NCBI RefSeq assembly: GCF_020172665.1
Contig: NZ_CP083985.1
Span: forward strand, 1,024,094 to 1,088,093
Length of the DNA stretch: 64,000 bases
Source of the DNA: [Mycobacterium] zoologicum
GTDB lineage: Bacteria > Actinomycetota > Actinomycetes > Mycobacteriales > Mycobacteriaceae
Reading direction: 5' to 3'
Shown here: positions 1-10,216 of the stretch, piece after piece
Layout: each line of letters starts with the position of its first letter
How positions within the stretch are numbered: the stretch's first letter is position 1
Translations under genes and position numbers: made by a program
The notes under the pieces: model-generated
The model's input: only the letters and a program-made list of their open reading frames with translations
The model's database searches: none
What the model was told of the DNA's origin: nothing

Positions 1-132
1 GAGGCCGAACGCGCCGGAACCTACCAGCACTGGCTGCATCACTACAATCACCACCGACCCCACACCGGCATCGGCGGAATGACACCAATCGAGCGCCTAC
101 GCGTTCACAACCTACCCGTGAAGAACATCTAG
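1..132 (+). mobile_element. C-terminal end of an IS481-type transposase (cut by window edge)
   Basis: The window opens inside a reading frame that ends at a TAG at 130-132. The visible 43 residues include YNHHRPHTGIGG and MTPIERLRVHNL, the C-terminal signature of the DDE integrase core in IS481/IS3-like transposases. The two catalytic Asp residues and the N-terminal HTH would lie to the left of the window. Its stop codon overlaps the stop of the convergent membrane-protein gene by a shared CTAG. No terminal inverted repeat can be recognised to its right, so the element boundary is unknown. Whether the full copy is intact cannot be judged from here. Confidence 0.8.
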
Positions 133-662
133 AGCAGCCACCGCCGGGTGACCGGGTGCAGCGCGGCCACCACGGTCGCGATCTCGAGGACCGGGATCAC
201 CTGCACGATCCACGGAACCCGGGCACCGGCGATGAACAGGCTACCGAAGGTCAGCAGGGCCACCACAGCCCCGACCGCGATCAGGTAGCGGCCCAGCGGG
301 CGGCGCAGCAGCAGCATGATCACCCCGGACACCGTCGTCGTCGCGAACACCAGGCTCAAAAATGTCACCGCGACGCAGAACAGCCGATCGGTGTGCCACC
401 AGCTGGCGATCAGGTCGGTGGACACCACCGAGGTGGCCCAGCAGCCGAGCAGGGCGAGCACGCACGTGATGATCGGCAGGACGGCCGACGAGGGTTGGAG
501 ACCGACCGGCTGGCCTGTCACGGCCGACGGCGGCTGCAGCGGGGAGGACGACCGCATGGCGCCGGTGACGATCGGGATGGCGCCGGTGGGGGCACGACGA
601 ATGATGCGGCTGGGAGAGGTTGCCGGATTCGCGCCGGTGGGTGGTCGGTGAGGGTCGGTCAC
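129..662 (-). CDS. Small multi-pass membrane protein, unknown function
   Basis: 177 residues. The N-terminal ~60 residues are polar and Pro/Ala-rich. Three to four hydrophobic segments follow, at roughly residues 62-82 (LPIITCVLALLGCWA), 92-118 (LFCVAVTFLSLVFATT..VIMLLL), 124-146 (YLIAVGAVVALLTFGSLFIAG) and possibly 152-168. No catalytic motif is recognised. It lies only 9 bp downstream of the M23 peptidase gene on the same strand, so the two are probably co-transcribed. The GTG/ATG choice is not strongly decided: ATG at 662 is preceded by a plausible purine-rich stretch. The C-terminus abuts the transposase remnant, so the last residues could have been altered by insertion. Confidence 0.7.
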   Translation of the reverse strand: MTDPHRPPTGANPATSPSRIIRRAPTGAIPIVTGAMRSSSPLQPPSAVTGQPVGLQPSSAVLPIITCVLALLGCWATSVVSTDLIASWWHTDRLFCVAVTFLSLVFATTTVSGVIMLLLRRPLGRYLIAVGAVVALLTFGSLFIAGARVPWIVQVIPVLEIATVVAALHPVTRRWLL

Positions 663-671
663 CCAACCAGG

Positions 672-1667
672 TTAGGCGAAGTTGATGCCGCGCTTGGCGA
701 GCCAGGATGCCGGGTCGATCCGGCTGGTGCCGTTCTGCAGAACCTCGAAGTGCAGATGCGGGCCGGTGGAGTAGCCCCGGTTGCCCATCTCGGCGATCTG
801 GTCACCGGCCATGACACGCTCGCCGACGCTGACCAGCGACCGGTTGATGTGGCCGTAGAGCGTCACCGTGCCATCGGAGTGCCGCAGCTTGACCAGCATG
901 CCGTAGCCCGCGCTGGGGCCGGATTCGATCACCACGCCGTCGGAGGCCGCGAGGATCGGGGTGCCGATGGAGTTGGCGATGTCGATGCCGGCGTGCAGCA
1001 CACCCCAGCGGTAACCGAAGTTCGAGGTGAATGCGCCGTGGGTCGGTGCGACGAACAGCGGCCGCTGCAGCCGGGCCTCGCGCTCGGCGCGCTCCTGGGC
1101 GAACGCCACACCCTTGGCCAGCTCTTCGTTGTGCACGACGACATTGGCGGCCGCCTTGACCGTGATCATCTGCATGCCGCGGTTGGAGGTGGTCGTGGTG
1201 GCGTCGTCGAGGACCGTCTTGCTGGCGGCCAGCACCGCGGGCCGGTTGACGGTGTCACCCGACGGGTGGGTGGCGGCGTGCGCGGCCGCAGCAGCTGCCC
1301 CGGCGGCCATCGCGGCGATCATCACGCGGCTCTTGACGGCACCGGCCGGCTGCCCGCGGTGCTTGCCCCGGGTCGGCCGCTGGGCGTACTCGTCCGGGTA
1401 GCCGCCGCGCGGGAACGCCAGCCGCAGCACCGGCATGTTGTCGGTGTCGGTCAGGTCGTCGAGCTCGGGGGCCGAGAGGACTTCCGCCGACGCGTCGTCG
1501 AAGGGGAGGTCACTGAACGCGGCACCGAGGCGGCCGTTGAACGGCAGGACCTCGGTGATCTCGGCGGGGTCGAGTTCCGAGGGGCGATATGCACGCATGT
1601 CAACGTCAGCCCGACGGCGGGGCATGGCCCCACCCGGAAACGAACGCATGGTTGTACCGCGCTGCAT
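672..1667 (-). CDS. Membrane-anchored M23-family metallopeptidase (Rv0950c-like)
   Basis: 331 residues. An acidic N-terminal cytoplasmic region is followed by one Ala-rich hydrophobic segment near residues 116-135, then a linker and a C-terminal peptidase M23/LytM domain. Zinc ligands are visible: HAGIDIA (HxxxD) and the GPHLHFEV (HxH) motif, with the conserved FGYRWG and YGHI loops. The family cleaves peptide cross-links in peptidoglycan or acts as a divisome activator. An intact ligand set suggests an active enzyme here. It sits divergent from sucCD across a 272-bp intergenic region, as in M. tuberculosis (Rv0950c-Rv0951 order). Internal ATGs at about 1649 and 1625 are alternative starts. 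The longest start fits the ~330-aa family length. Confidence 0.9.
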   Translation of the reverse strand: MQRGTTMRSFPGGAMPRRRADVDMRAYRPSELDPAEITEVLPFNGRLGAAFSDLPFDDASAEVLSAPELDDLTDTDNMPVLRLAFPRGGYPDEYAQRPTRGKHRGQPAGAVKSRVMIAAMAAGAAAAAAHAATHPSGDTVNRPAVLAASKTVLDDATTTTSNRGMQMITVKAAANVVVHNEELAKGVAFAQERAEREARLQRPLFVAPTHGAFTSNFGYRWGVLHAGIDIANSIGTPILAASDGVVIESGPSAGYGMLVKLRHSDGTVTLYGHINRSLVSVGERVMAGDQIAEMGNRGYSTGPHLHFEVLQNGTSRIDPASWLAKRGINFA

Positions 1668-1939
1668 CAGCCTGGGAGTTCCTCTGGTCGTGATCAGAAC
1701 GTTATAAAGACCTAGACCTGGAGACGGTAACCACTGGGCGGGGTTCCTGGCAAGCCATCGGCTGAATCCGGGGATTGAATGTGAACCGAATCACTAATTT
1801 CTGGTGGTGAGATGTGCCACAGCACTGGTAGGCGAGGAGGGAACCTCGGCGCCGGGTCGATACAGTGCGATCGGAGTTAAATCCTTATGAACCCGACAGT
1901 TGCCGGCCTACCGGCTACCCGTTATAAGACAGTGAGTCC

Positions 1940-3115
<1,176 letters not shown>

Positions 3116-3117
3116 GC

Positions 3118-4020
3118 ATGTCGATCTTCGTCAACAAGGACAGCAAGGTCATCGTCCAGGGCATCACCGGTGCCGAGGCCACCAAGCACACTGCGCGCAT
3201 GCTGGCCGCCGGCACCCAGATCGTCGGCGGTGTCAACGCCCGCAAGGCCGGCACCACCGTGTCGCACAAGGACGCGTCCGGTGCTGACGTGGAGCTGCCG
3301 GTGTTCGCCAGCGTCGCCGAGGCCATGAAGGAGACCGGCGCCGACGTGTCGATCGCCTTCGTGCCGCCGGCCTTCTCCAAGGACGCGATGATCGAGGCCA
3401 TCGACGCCGAGATTCCCCTGCTGGTCGTCATCACCGAGGGAGTCCCGGTGCAGGACAGCGCCTTTGCGTGGGCCTATAACGTCGAGAAGGGTGAGAAGAC
3501 CCGGATCATCGGGCCGAACTGTCCCGGCATCATCACCCCGGGTGAGTGCCTGGTCGGCATCACCCCGGCCAACATCTCCGGCACCGGCCCGATCGGTCTG
3601 GTGTCGAAGTCGGGCACGCTGACCTACCAGATGATGTACGAGCTGCGGGACTTCGGTTTCTCCACCGCCATCGGCATCGGCGGTGACCCGGTGATCGGCA
3701 CCACCCACATCGACGCCATCGAGGCGTTCGAGAAGGACCCGAACACCAAGGTCATCGTGATGATCGGTGAGATCGGCGGCGACGCCGAGGAGCGGGCCGC
3801 GGCCTACATCAAGGCCAACGTCACCAAGCCGGTCGTCGGCTATGTCGCCGGGTTCACCGCGCCGGAGGGCAAGACCATGGGCCACGCCGGCGCCATCGTG
3901 TCGGGCTCGTCGGGCACCGCGGCCGCCAAGCAGGAGGCCCTGGAGGCCGCCGGTGTGAAGGTGGGCAAGACCCCGTCGGCCACCGCGGCCCTGGCTCGCG
4001 AGATCCTGCAGAGTCTGTAA
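3118..4020 (+). CDS. sucD: Succinyl-CoA synthetase alpha subunit
   Basis: 300 residues, full length. The Rossmann-type CoA-binding N-terminus begins [17 protein letters not shown]. The phosphohistidine is in [10 protein letters not shown] (His ~260), and the conserved [13 protein letters not shown] segment is present. It forms the SucCD heterodimer with the preceding gene. A strong intrinsic terminator follows at 4032, so sucCD is probably its own transcription unit. Confidence 0.97.
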   Translation: MSIFVNKDSKVIVQGITGAEATKHTARMLAAGTQIVGGVNARKAGTTVSHKDASGADVELPVFASVAEAMKETGADVSIAFVPPAFSKDAMIEAIDAEIPLLVVITEGVPVQDSAFAWAYNVEKGEKTRIIGPNCPGIITPGECLVGITPANISGTGPIGLVSKSGTLTYQMMYELRDFGFSTAIGIGGDPVIGTTHIDAIEAFEKDPNTKVIVMIGEIGGDAEERAAAYIKANVTKPVVGYVAGFTAPEGKTMGHAGAIVSGSSGTAAAKQEALEAAGVKVGKTPSATAALAREILQSL

Positions 4021-4031
4021 AACGGCAGACG

Positions 4032-4061
4032 CAAAAGCCCCCGCTTCGTCGGGGGCTTTTG
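4032..4061 (+). terminator. Intrinsic terminator after sucCD
   Basis: A perfect 11-bp stem (CAAAAGCCCCC paired with GGGGGCTTTTG) surrounds an 8-nt loop, and the 3' arm ends in TTTT. It lies 11 bp after the sucD stop. The run of A on the left arm could also make it act weakly in the opposite direction. Confidence 0.85.
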
Positions 4062-4089
4062 TGTCTCCCGCCCAGCGAAGGGTGAACCC

Positions 4090-5616
4090 ATGAGCATCGA
4101 TCCGCGCACACCCGTCGTCGTCGGCGTCGGGCAGGCGGCCGAGCGCATCGACGACGCCGGCTACCGCGGCATGTCGCCGGTCGAACTGGCCGCCGCAGCC
4201 GCCCGGGCTGCGTTGGCCGATTGCGGGGCCGCCTCGGCCGCGGTCGCCATTGACACGGTGGTAGCCACCCGGGCGTTCGAGAACTCGATTCCGAAAGCTC
4301 CTGCACCGCTGGGCAAGTCGAACAACTTTCCGCGGTCGGTTGCCAGGCTGATCGGTGCTGACCCGGCCCGTGCGGTGCTGGACAAGGTCGGCGGTCAGGG
4401 TCCGCAGAAGCTGCTCACCGAGTTCGCCGGCGAGATCGCCTCCGGCGCCGCCGACGTGGTGCTGCTGTGCGGTGCGGATGCGACCTCCACGCTGCGGCAT
4501 TTCGCCAACGCCGCTGACAAGCCGGACTTCACCGAGACCGTCGACGGCCAGCTCGAAGACCGCGGCTACGGACTCGAGGACTTCATCGAGCATTACACCG
4601 TGATCCATGGGCTGACCGGAGCGCCGGTGCAGTACGGCCTGCTGGAGAACGCCCGCCGCGCACGGCTCGGCCTGAGCCCGGCCGACTACCGCCGGGAGAT
4701 GGCGGAACTGTTCGCCCCGATGACCAAGATCGCCGCCAAGAATCCGTTCTCGGCGTCACCGGTCGAGCGCTCGGCTGACGAGCTGGCCACGATCACCGGC
4801 GCCAACCGGATGATCTGCGACCCCTACCCGCGGCTGCTGGTGGCCCGTGATCAGGTCAACCAGGGGGCCGCGGCGCTGCTGATGTCGGTCGAGGCCGCCC
4901 GGCGCCTCGGTGTGGCGCAAGACCGCTGGGTGTACCTGCACGGCCACGCCGACCTGCGCGCGCAACGTCTGCTGGAACGCGCCGACCTGAGTGCCTACCC
5001 GGCGGCCGTCGCGGCCACCACCGAGGCGCTGGCGATGGCCGGGATCGGCTTCGGCGACGTCGCGGCGATGGACCTCTACAGCTGCTTCCCGGTGCCGGTG
5101 TTCACCATCTGCGATGCCTTCGGATTGGCCGCCGATGATCCGCGTGGGCTGACCCTGACCGGCGGGTTGCCGTTCTTCGGCGGTGCCGGCAACAACTATT
5201 CGACGCACGCCATCGCCGAGGCGGTGGCGGCAGCGCGCAACGCCCCGGGACAATTCACATTCGTCGGGGCCAACGGCGGCATGCAGAGCAAGTATGCGGT
5301 CGGGGTGTACTCGACCACGCCGGTGGCTTGGACCCCGGATCGCAGCGCCGAACTGCAGGAAGGGCTCGACCGGGCGCCCAAGATCGCCGTCACCGAGCAC
5401 GCCGACGGTCCGGGGACCATCGAGACCTACAGCGTCCGCTACGACTGGGACACCCCGACCGGCATCATCATCGGCCGCCTCGACGCCGACGGCAGTCGCT
5501 TCCTGGCGACCAGTGAGGACGAGGACCTGGTGGCGCTGTTGTCCGACGGTGAACCGCTGGGGGCGGCCGTCACCGTGCGCGCCCTGGACTACGGCAACCG
5601 CTGCTCGCTGCGCTGA
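4090..5616 (+). CDS. Thiolase-family acetyl-CoA acetyltransferase-like protein
   Basis: 508 residues, longer than a ~400-aa biosynthetic thiolase. The N-terminal RTPVVVGVGQ and the C-terminal LYSCFPVPVF and GGLPFFGGAGNNYSTHAI segments place it in the SCP-x/lipid-transfer thiolase branch. Residues ~410-508 form an extra beta-rich domain typical of the long mycobacterial type. The usual nucleophile Cys context is replaced by VVLLCGADAT, so catalytic competence as a thiolase is uncertain. GTGAACCCATG places a short SD-like GAAGGG just before ATG 4090. It sits between sucCD and an LLM oxidoreductase and ends at a large hairpin. The substrate is unknown; a role in lipid or sterol acyl-CoA breakdown is inference. 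Confidence 0.85.
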   Translation: MSIDPRTPVVVGVGQAAERIDDAGYRGMSPVELAAAAARAALADCGAASAAVAIDTVVATRAFENSIPKAPAPLGKSNNFPRSVARLIGADPARAVLDKVGGQGPQKLLTEFAGEIASGAADVVLLCGADATSTLRHFANAADKPDFTETVDGQLEDRGYGLEDFIEHYTVIHGLTGAPVQYGLLENARRARLGLSPADYRREMAELFAPMTKIAAKNPFSASPVERSADELATITGANRMICDPYPRLLVARDQVNQGAAALLMSVEAARRLGVAQDRWVYLHGHADLRAQRLLERADLSAYPAAVAATTEALAMAGIGFGDVAAMDLYSCFPVPVFTICDAFGLAADDPRGLTLTGGLPFFGGAGNNYSTHAIAEAVAAARNAPGQFTFVGANGGMQSKYAVGVYSTTPVAWTPDRSAELQEGLDRAPKIAVTEHADGPGTIETYSVRYDWDTPTGIIIGRLDADGSRFLATSEDEDLVALLSDGEPLGAAVTVRALDYGNRCSLR

Positions 5617-5624
5617 CCTACTCC

Positions 5625-5705
5625 TTTTTTGGCGCGAGCGCGCACAACGGTCCGCCAAAAGCCCAGGTGGGTGTGGACCGTTGTGCGCGCTCGCGCCCAA
5701 AAAAA
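5625..5705. terminator. Long hairpin (bidirectional terminator) between convergent genes
   Basis: Arms 5631-5653 and 5675-5697 form a perfect 23-bp stem around a 21-nt loop. The stem is flanked by T6 on the left and A7 on the right. Either strand therefore reads as GC-rich hairpin plus U-tract, ideal for terminating both the plus-strand thiolase gene and the minus-strand LLM gene. The arm sequence (GCGCGAGCGCGCACAACGG) looks like a reused intergenic hairpin type rather than a gene-specific sequence. Confidence 0.85.
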
Positions 5706-5717
5706 GGGCGGCAGGTG

Positions 5718-6566
5718 CTAGGCGCTGAGCCCGAGCTTGCCGGCCAGTCGCTCCACGTAGGCGGCGACCTCGGCTTCGGGCTTGTCCGGCAACCCGAACA
5801 GCGTCTCGGTGACGCCGATCTCAGCCCAGTGCGCCAGCTTCTCGGGCACCGGCTTGAAGTCCAGTGCGACGATCTGCGGTGCGCCGTCCCGGTCGGCGGC
5901 CGCCCAGGTGTCCTGCAGCAGCTTGACGGGCGCGTCGATGTCGAAGTCCCGCGGCGTGGTGATCCAGCCGTCGGCACTGCGGGCGATCCACTTGAAGTTC
6001 TTCTCGGTACCGGCGGCGCCGACCAGCACCGGGATGTGTGACTGCACCGGCTTGGGCCAGGCCCAGCTCGGGCCGAACTTCACGAATTCACCGTCGAACT
6101 CGGCCTCCTCCTGCGTCCATAGCGCATGCATGGCTTCCAGGTACTCGCGCAACATGGTGCGACGACGTCCCGGCGGCACGTTGTGGTCGGCGAGTTCATC
6201 CGTGTTCCAACCGAATCCGACGCCCACGCTCACCCGGCCGCCGGACAGGTGGTCCAGGGTGGCGATCGACTTCGCCAGGGTGATCGGGTCGTGCTCGACT
6301 GGCAGTGCCACCGCGGTCGACAGCCGCACGCGCGAGGTGACCGCACTCGCGGCCCCCAGGCTCACCCAAGGGTCGAGAGTGCGCATGTAGCGGTCGTCGG
6401 GCAGCGACTCGTCACCGGTCGTCGGGTGCGCCGCCTGACGCTTGATCGGGATGTGGGTGTGTTCGGGTACGTAGAAGGTGGTGAAGCCGTGGTCGTCGGC
6501 GAGTTTGGCGGCAGCCGCAGGGGCGATGCCTCGGTCACTGGTGAATAGCACAAGCCCGTAATCCAT
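5718..6566 (-). CDS. LLM-class (probably F420-dependent) oxidoreductase, Rv0953c-like
   Basis: 282 residues. It has a TIM-barrel luciferase-like fold, with the N-terminus YGLVLFTSDRGIAPAAAAKLA, the conserved SVGVGFGWNTDEL loop, and the GRRRTMLREYLEAMHALW helix typical of the F420-dependent mycobacterial branch. Substrate is unknown. It faces the thiolase gene across a bidirectional hairpin and is divergent from the DUF5336 gene, as in M. tuberculosis (Rv0953c/Rv0954). ATG 6566 gives the family length. Confidence 0.9.
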   Translation of the reverse strand: MDYGLVLFTSDRGIAPAAAAKLADDHGFTTFYVPEHTHIPIKRQAAHPTTGDESLPDDRYMRTLDPWVSLGAASAVTSRVRLSTAVALPVEHDPITLAKSIATLDHLSGGRVSVGVGFGWNTDELADHNVPPGRRRTMLREYLEAMHALWTQEEAEFDGEFVKFGPSWAWPKPVQSHIPVLVGAAGTEKNFKWIARSADGWITTPRDFDIDAPVKLLQDTWAAADRDGAPQIVALDFKPVPEKLAHWAEIGVTETLFGLPDKPEAEVAAYVERLAGKLGLSA

Positions 6567-6720
6567 ATGGGTGATTAGAACGTGTTCCTATTTGTTCGGG
6601 CAACCGGGGGTCCCCTACCCACGGTGTTGACTCGGCGGTGTCACCGCGGTGTGCGCTAGCGTGGATGGTCGAACCGCGCCGCACCCCTCATACGCACTGC
6701 CGCCGATCACAGGAGAGGTC

Positions 6721-7602
6721 ATGACCTACTCACCAGGGACTCCCGGATTCCAGTCTTCCCAACCGCCGGGCTCCTTCGGCCCGTCCACGCCGTCGTTCAC
6801 CAAGACCGCAGATGCCGAGAGCAAGCTGCCGTTGTACCTGCGGATGGCGGTCGCGGTACTGGGCTTGGGCGTCTACCTCGCGAACTTCGGGCCGATCGTC
6901 ACCGTCAGTAACGGCGAGTACCCGCTCATCCTCGGCGACGCCGGCCACACTGTTCCGCTGGCACTGCTGGCCGGGCTGCTGGCCGGGGCAGCTCTGCTGC
7001 CCAAGGTGAAGTCCTACACCACGGTGGTCGCGGTGATCTCGACGCTGGGAGCACTGCTGGCGATTGCCACGCTTGCCGACGCCGGTGACGACTACACGGT
7101 CGGCTGGGGACTGTGGCTGGTGTTGACGTTCAGCATCCTGCAGGCCGCCGCCGCGGTCGGCGTGCTGCTGCTGGAGACCGGTGTCGTCACCGCCCCGGCG
7201 CCGCGGCCCAAGTACGACCCCTACGGCCAGTACGGCCTGCCCCCGGGCGGCAACTACTACGGTCAGCAGGCGCCGCAGCAGCCCGGTTACCCGTCCTACG
7301 GCGGTTACCCGTCGGCTCCGTCCTCCGGTGGCTTCGGCGCGCAGTCCGGTCCGGCCTCGTCCGGGATGGGTTCGATGGGTGGCTTCGGCACCGCCTCGCA
7401 GCCGACCCAGTCGGTGCCGTCGATGCAGCAGGGCCCGCCCACCCCTCCGACCGGATTCCCCAGCTTCAGCCCGCCGCCGTCCAGCGGCTCGGGCAGCTCG
7501 TCGACTGCGGGTTCCGGGGGCTCCGGCGGGTCGGGCCAGGGCTCGACGGGTGGCCAGCAGGCGCAGGGCGGTTCCGCCCCGTCAGGTCCGGCTCAGCCCT
7601 AG
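6721..7602 (+). CDS. DUF5336 membrane protein (Rv0954-like, divisome-associated)
   Basis: 293 residues. A short polar head (MTYSPGTPGF) is followed by four hydrophobic segments at about residues 37-55, 65-90, 97-115 and 125-150. The last ~130 residues are a Gly/Pro/Ser/Gln-rich low-complexity tail. I chose ATG 6721 because GGAGAGG lies 5-11 bp upstream; an earlier in-frame start at 6649 lacks this. Rv0954 has been reported as part of the mycobacterial division network (from memory). The next gene is perM, also division-linked. The tail is probably exposed and disordered. Confidence 0.9.
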   Translation: MTYSPGTPGFQSSQPPGSFGPSTPSFTKTADAESKLPLYLRMAVAVLGLGVYLANFGPIVTVSNGEYPLILGDAGHTVPLALLAGLLAGAALLPKVKSYTTVVAVISTLGALLAIATLADAGDDYTVGWGLWLVLTFSILQAAAAVGVLLLETGVVTAPAPRPKYDPYGQYGLPPGGNYYGQQAPQQPGYPSYGGYPSAPSSGGFGAQSGPASSGMGSMGGFGTASQPTQSVPSMQQGPPTPPTGFPSFSPPPSSGSGSSSTAGSGGSGGSGQGSTGGQQAQGGSAPSGPAQP

Positions 7603-7638
7603 CGCGCTCCGGCGCGCCGAGTTGAACGTGCCCGTGAC

Positions 7639-9057
7639 GTGACACCGGTGGCCGTCGGTAAATCAGGCTCGAACCCGACCCGCGATCTGTTGCGGGTCGC
7701 GTTCGGCCCGTCCGTGGTGGCGTTGACGGTGATCGCAGCGGTGACGCTGCTGCAGTTGCTGATCGCCAACAGCGACATGACCGGGGCGTCGGGCGCCATC
7801 GCCAGCATGTGGCTGGGTGTGCATCAGGTGCCGATCTCAATCGGCGGTCGGGAGCTGGGCGTGCTGCCGCTGCTGCCGGTGCTGCTGATGGTTGCCGGGA
7901 CGGCCCGGACCACCGCGCAGGCCACCGACCGGGGTGCCTCCTGGTTCGTCATCCGCTGGATCGTGGCGTCGGCGTTGGGCGGCCCGCTGTTGATCGCGGC
8001 GATCTGCCTGGCGGTCATCCATGACGCGGCGTCGGTCATGACCGAACTGCAGACCCCACATGCGTTGGGCGCCTTCGGCCATGTGTTCCTGGTGCATGCG
8101 ATCGGCGCGGCGATCGGAATGGGGACGCGGGTGGGCCGGCGCGCTCTGGCCGAGACGCCGCTGCCGGACTGGATCTTCGACGCGCTGCGAGCCGCGGTCG
8201 CAGGAATGCTGGCGCTGGTCGGGCTGGCCGGGACCATCACTGTCGTATCCCTGGTCCTGCACTGGGGGACCATGCACGAGCTGTACGCGGTCACCGATTC
8301 ATTGTTCGGTCAGTTCAGCCTGACGCTGCTGGCGGTGCTGTATGTGCCCAATGTCCTGATCGGTGGGGCGGCGATGGCCGTCGGATCGAGTGCGCACATC
8401 GGTCCCGCGCTGTTCAGCGCATTCACCGTGCTCGGTGGCGACATTCCGGCGCTGCCGATTCTGGCCGCTGCGCCCACCCCTCCGCTGGGACCCGCGTGGG
8501 TGGCATTGCTGATCATCGGAGCCGCCGCGGCGGTGGCCGTGGGTCAGCAGTGCGCCCGGCGCCCTCTGCCGCTGGTTCCGGCACTGGGCAAGGTTGCGGC
8601 CGCAGCGGGTATCGCTGCGGTACTGATGGCACTGCTCGGGTGGGCCGGCGGCGGACGGCTGGGCAACTTCGGCGATGTCGGGGTGGACCAGGTGACATTC
8701 GGCCCGGCGGTGTTCCTGTGGTTCGCGTCGATCGGTGCACTGACGGTGGTGATGATCGGCGGGGTGCGGCGCGGGCCGGTGCTGCCTCGGCCAATGCTGC
8801 CGCCCGCCCCCGAGCCGGTGCCCACGGTCGAGCCCGAGCCCGAGCTTGACCTCGAGCCCGTCGAACCCGAGCTTTTCGAACCCGACGAGCTGTTCGAACC
8901 CGACGAGATCGAGGAGGGGGGTGAGCTGAGTTGGACGCCGCAACCCGAGCAGCCGGCAGCATCTGAGCCGCACCCGCCGACCGAGCCGCCCGGCCCGTGG
9001 GAAGACCCCGAAGACCTGATGTTCACCGACGATGACGGGCTCGACCGACCGCGCTAG
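7639..9057 (+). CDS. perM: Cell division protein PerM (DUF6350)
   Basis: 472 residues with about nine or ten hydrophobic segments up to residue ~375. An acidic Pro/Glu-rich tail follows, with repeats of EPELxLEP and [11 protein letters not shown]. It matches the family of M. tuberculosis Rv0955 (PerM), a membrane protein needed for persistence and for stabilising FtsB at the divisome (established for Rv0955). It starts at a GTG 36 bp after the DUF5336 stop, so the pair is probably one operon. The tail length and composition vary between species. The function here is by homology and position. Confidence 0.9.
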   Translation: MTPVAVGKSGSNPTRDLLRVAFGPSVVALTVIAAVTLLQLLIANSDMTGASGAIASMWLGVHQVPISIGGRELGVLPLLPVLLMVAGTARTTAQATDRGASWFVIRWIVASALGGPLLIAAICLAVIHDAASVMTELQTPHALGAFGHVFLVHAIGAAIGMGTRVGRRALAETPLPDWIFDALRAAVAGMLALVGLAGTITVVSLVLHWGTMHELYAVTDSLFGQFSLTLLAVLYVPNVLIGGAAMAVGSSAHIGPALFSAFTVLGGDIPALPILAAAPTPPLGPAWVALLIIGAAAAVAVGQQCARRPLPLVPALGKVAAAAGIAAVLMALLGWAGGGRLGNFGDVGVDQVTFGPAVFLWFASIGALTVVMIGGVRRGPVLPRPMLPPAPEPVPTVEPEPELDLEPVEPELFEPDELFEPDEIEEGGELSWTPQPEQPAASEPHPPTEPPGPWEDPEDLMFTDDDGLDRPR

Positions 9058-9127
9058 CGCCACCCCTTGGCAGAATTAAGGACTTGAGTCCCTTATATAC
9101 TGCTCGCCGTCCTGGTCGCATAGTGAC

Positions 9128-9553
9128 ATGACAAGCGTCGTGAGCACGTGGAACCTGCACAGACTGGCAAGTGCCCGAGTGGAGAAGCTCACGCAGCTGG
9201 TGTTGCCACCCGGCCATGAGCCGATCCTCGACGTCATGGCGTCGATCTGGGTCGACGGCGTCGAGGCCGGGTTCCAGATGGCCGAGGCGGTATCGATCGG
9301 GCTGTCGGGCGCCCTGGCGGAGGACCTGTACCAGCAGCTGGAAGGCGCCGAACTCTGTAGCGAATACGACGAGTTCCCGGAGCTCGACGATCGCGACTTC
9401 CAGGATCTTGCGTGTGGCCGGGTCGAGAAGATCAGCCACGGCATCCATCCGGTCGGCCACCCCGACGTGATCTGGGACAAGGTCGAGATCTGGACCGACG
9501 GTGTGGCCGCCGCGCTCCGGATCATGCGCGACGAAGGGCAGCGCCAGGCCTGA
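9128..9553 (+). CDS. Unknown protein made of two duplicated ~40-residue modules
   Basis: 141 residues, acidic, with no signal peptide or TM segment. I do not recognise the family. Residues 17-56 (RVEKLTQLVLPPGHEPILD..IWVDGVEAG) and 98-137 (RVEKISHGIHPVGHPDVIWD..IWTDGVAAA) clearly align. Shared positions are RVEK, a PxGHxxxxD core and IWxDGV, so the gene arose by internal duplication. The conserved His/Asp positions could bind metal, but that is conjecture. It lies between perM and purN and has normal high-GC codon use. Confidence 0.7.
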   Translation: MTSVVSTWNLHRLASARVEKLTQLVLPPGHEPILDVMASIWVDGVEAGFQMAEAVSIGLSGALAEDLYQQLEGAELCSEYDEFPELDDRDFQDLACGRVEKISHGIHPVGHPDVIWDKVEIWTDGVAAALRIMRDEGQRQA

Positions 9554-9589
9554 TCGCCGGCCGGATCTTCGGCGGTAGGCTCTTGCTTC

Positions 9590-10216
9590 GTGCAACCGAT
9601 CCACGTGGCCCCACGCATCCCGTCGAGGCTGGTGGTGCTGGCTTCGGGTACCGGATCGCTGCTGGAGTCGCTGCTGGCCGCGGCGGTGGGTGATTACCCG
9701 GCGCGGGTGGTGGCCGTCGGCACCGACCGCGACTGCCGGGCCGTGCAGATCGCCAAGGACGCCGGGCTACCGGTGTTCACCGTCGCGATGCCCGACCATT
9801 CCGACCGGGCTGCTTGGGACCTCGCGCTGGCGGAGGCCACCGCCGCGCATACCCCTGATCTGGTGGTCTCGGCCGGCTTCATGAAGATCCTGGGGCCGCA
9901 GTTCCTGTCCCGCTTCATGGGGCGCACCGTCAACACCCACCCGGCGCTGCTGCCCGCCTTCCCCGGCGCGCACGCGGTGCCCGAGGCGCTGGCCTACGGG
10001 GTGAAGGTCACCGGCTGCACCGTGCATCTGGTGGACGCCGGCACCGATACCGGCCCGGTGCTGGCCCAGGAACCGGTCGCGGTGCTCGACGACGACGACG
10101 AAGAAACCCTGCATGAACGCATCAAGACAGTGGAACGCAAGCTTCTGGTGGACGTGCTGGCCGCGCTGGCGACCGGCGGCGTGACCTGGACCGGACGAAA
10201 GGCAACCATAGGATGA
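9590..10216 (+). CDS. purN: Phosphoribosylglycinamide formyltransferase
   Basis: 208 residues. It transfers the formyl group of 10-formyl-THF to GAR in de novo purine synthesis. The N-terminal [16 protein letters not shown] is the family nucleotide-binding start. The catalytic Asn-His-Asp set appears in the segments [26 protein letters not shown] and [15 protein letters not shown]. It starts at GTG 9590. The ATGA overlap with purH means coupled translation of the two folate-dependent steps. Confidence 0.95.
   Translation: MQPIHVAPRIPSRLVVLASGTGSLLESLLAAAVGDYPARVVAVGTDRDCRAVQIAKDAGLPVFTVAMPDHSDRAAWDLALAEATAAHTPDLVVSAGFMKILGPQFLSRFMGRTVNTHPALLPAFPGAHAVPEALAYGVKVTGCTVHLVDAGTDTGPVLAQEPVAVLDDDDEETLHERIKTVERKLLVDVLAALATGGVTWTGRKATIG

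Noticed and set aside
156..1715. 519-codon plus-strand reading frame across the M23 gene
   Set aside because: It is antisense to a gene with clear zinc-ligand motifs. Its own product is His/Arg/Gly-rich with no domain, a typical high-GC shadow.
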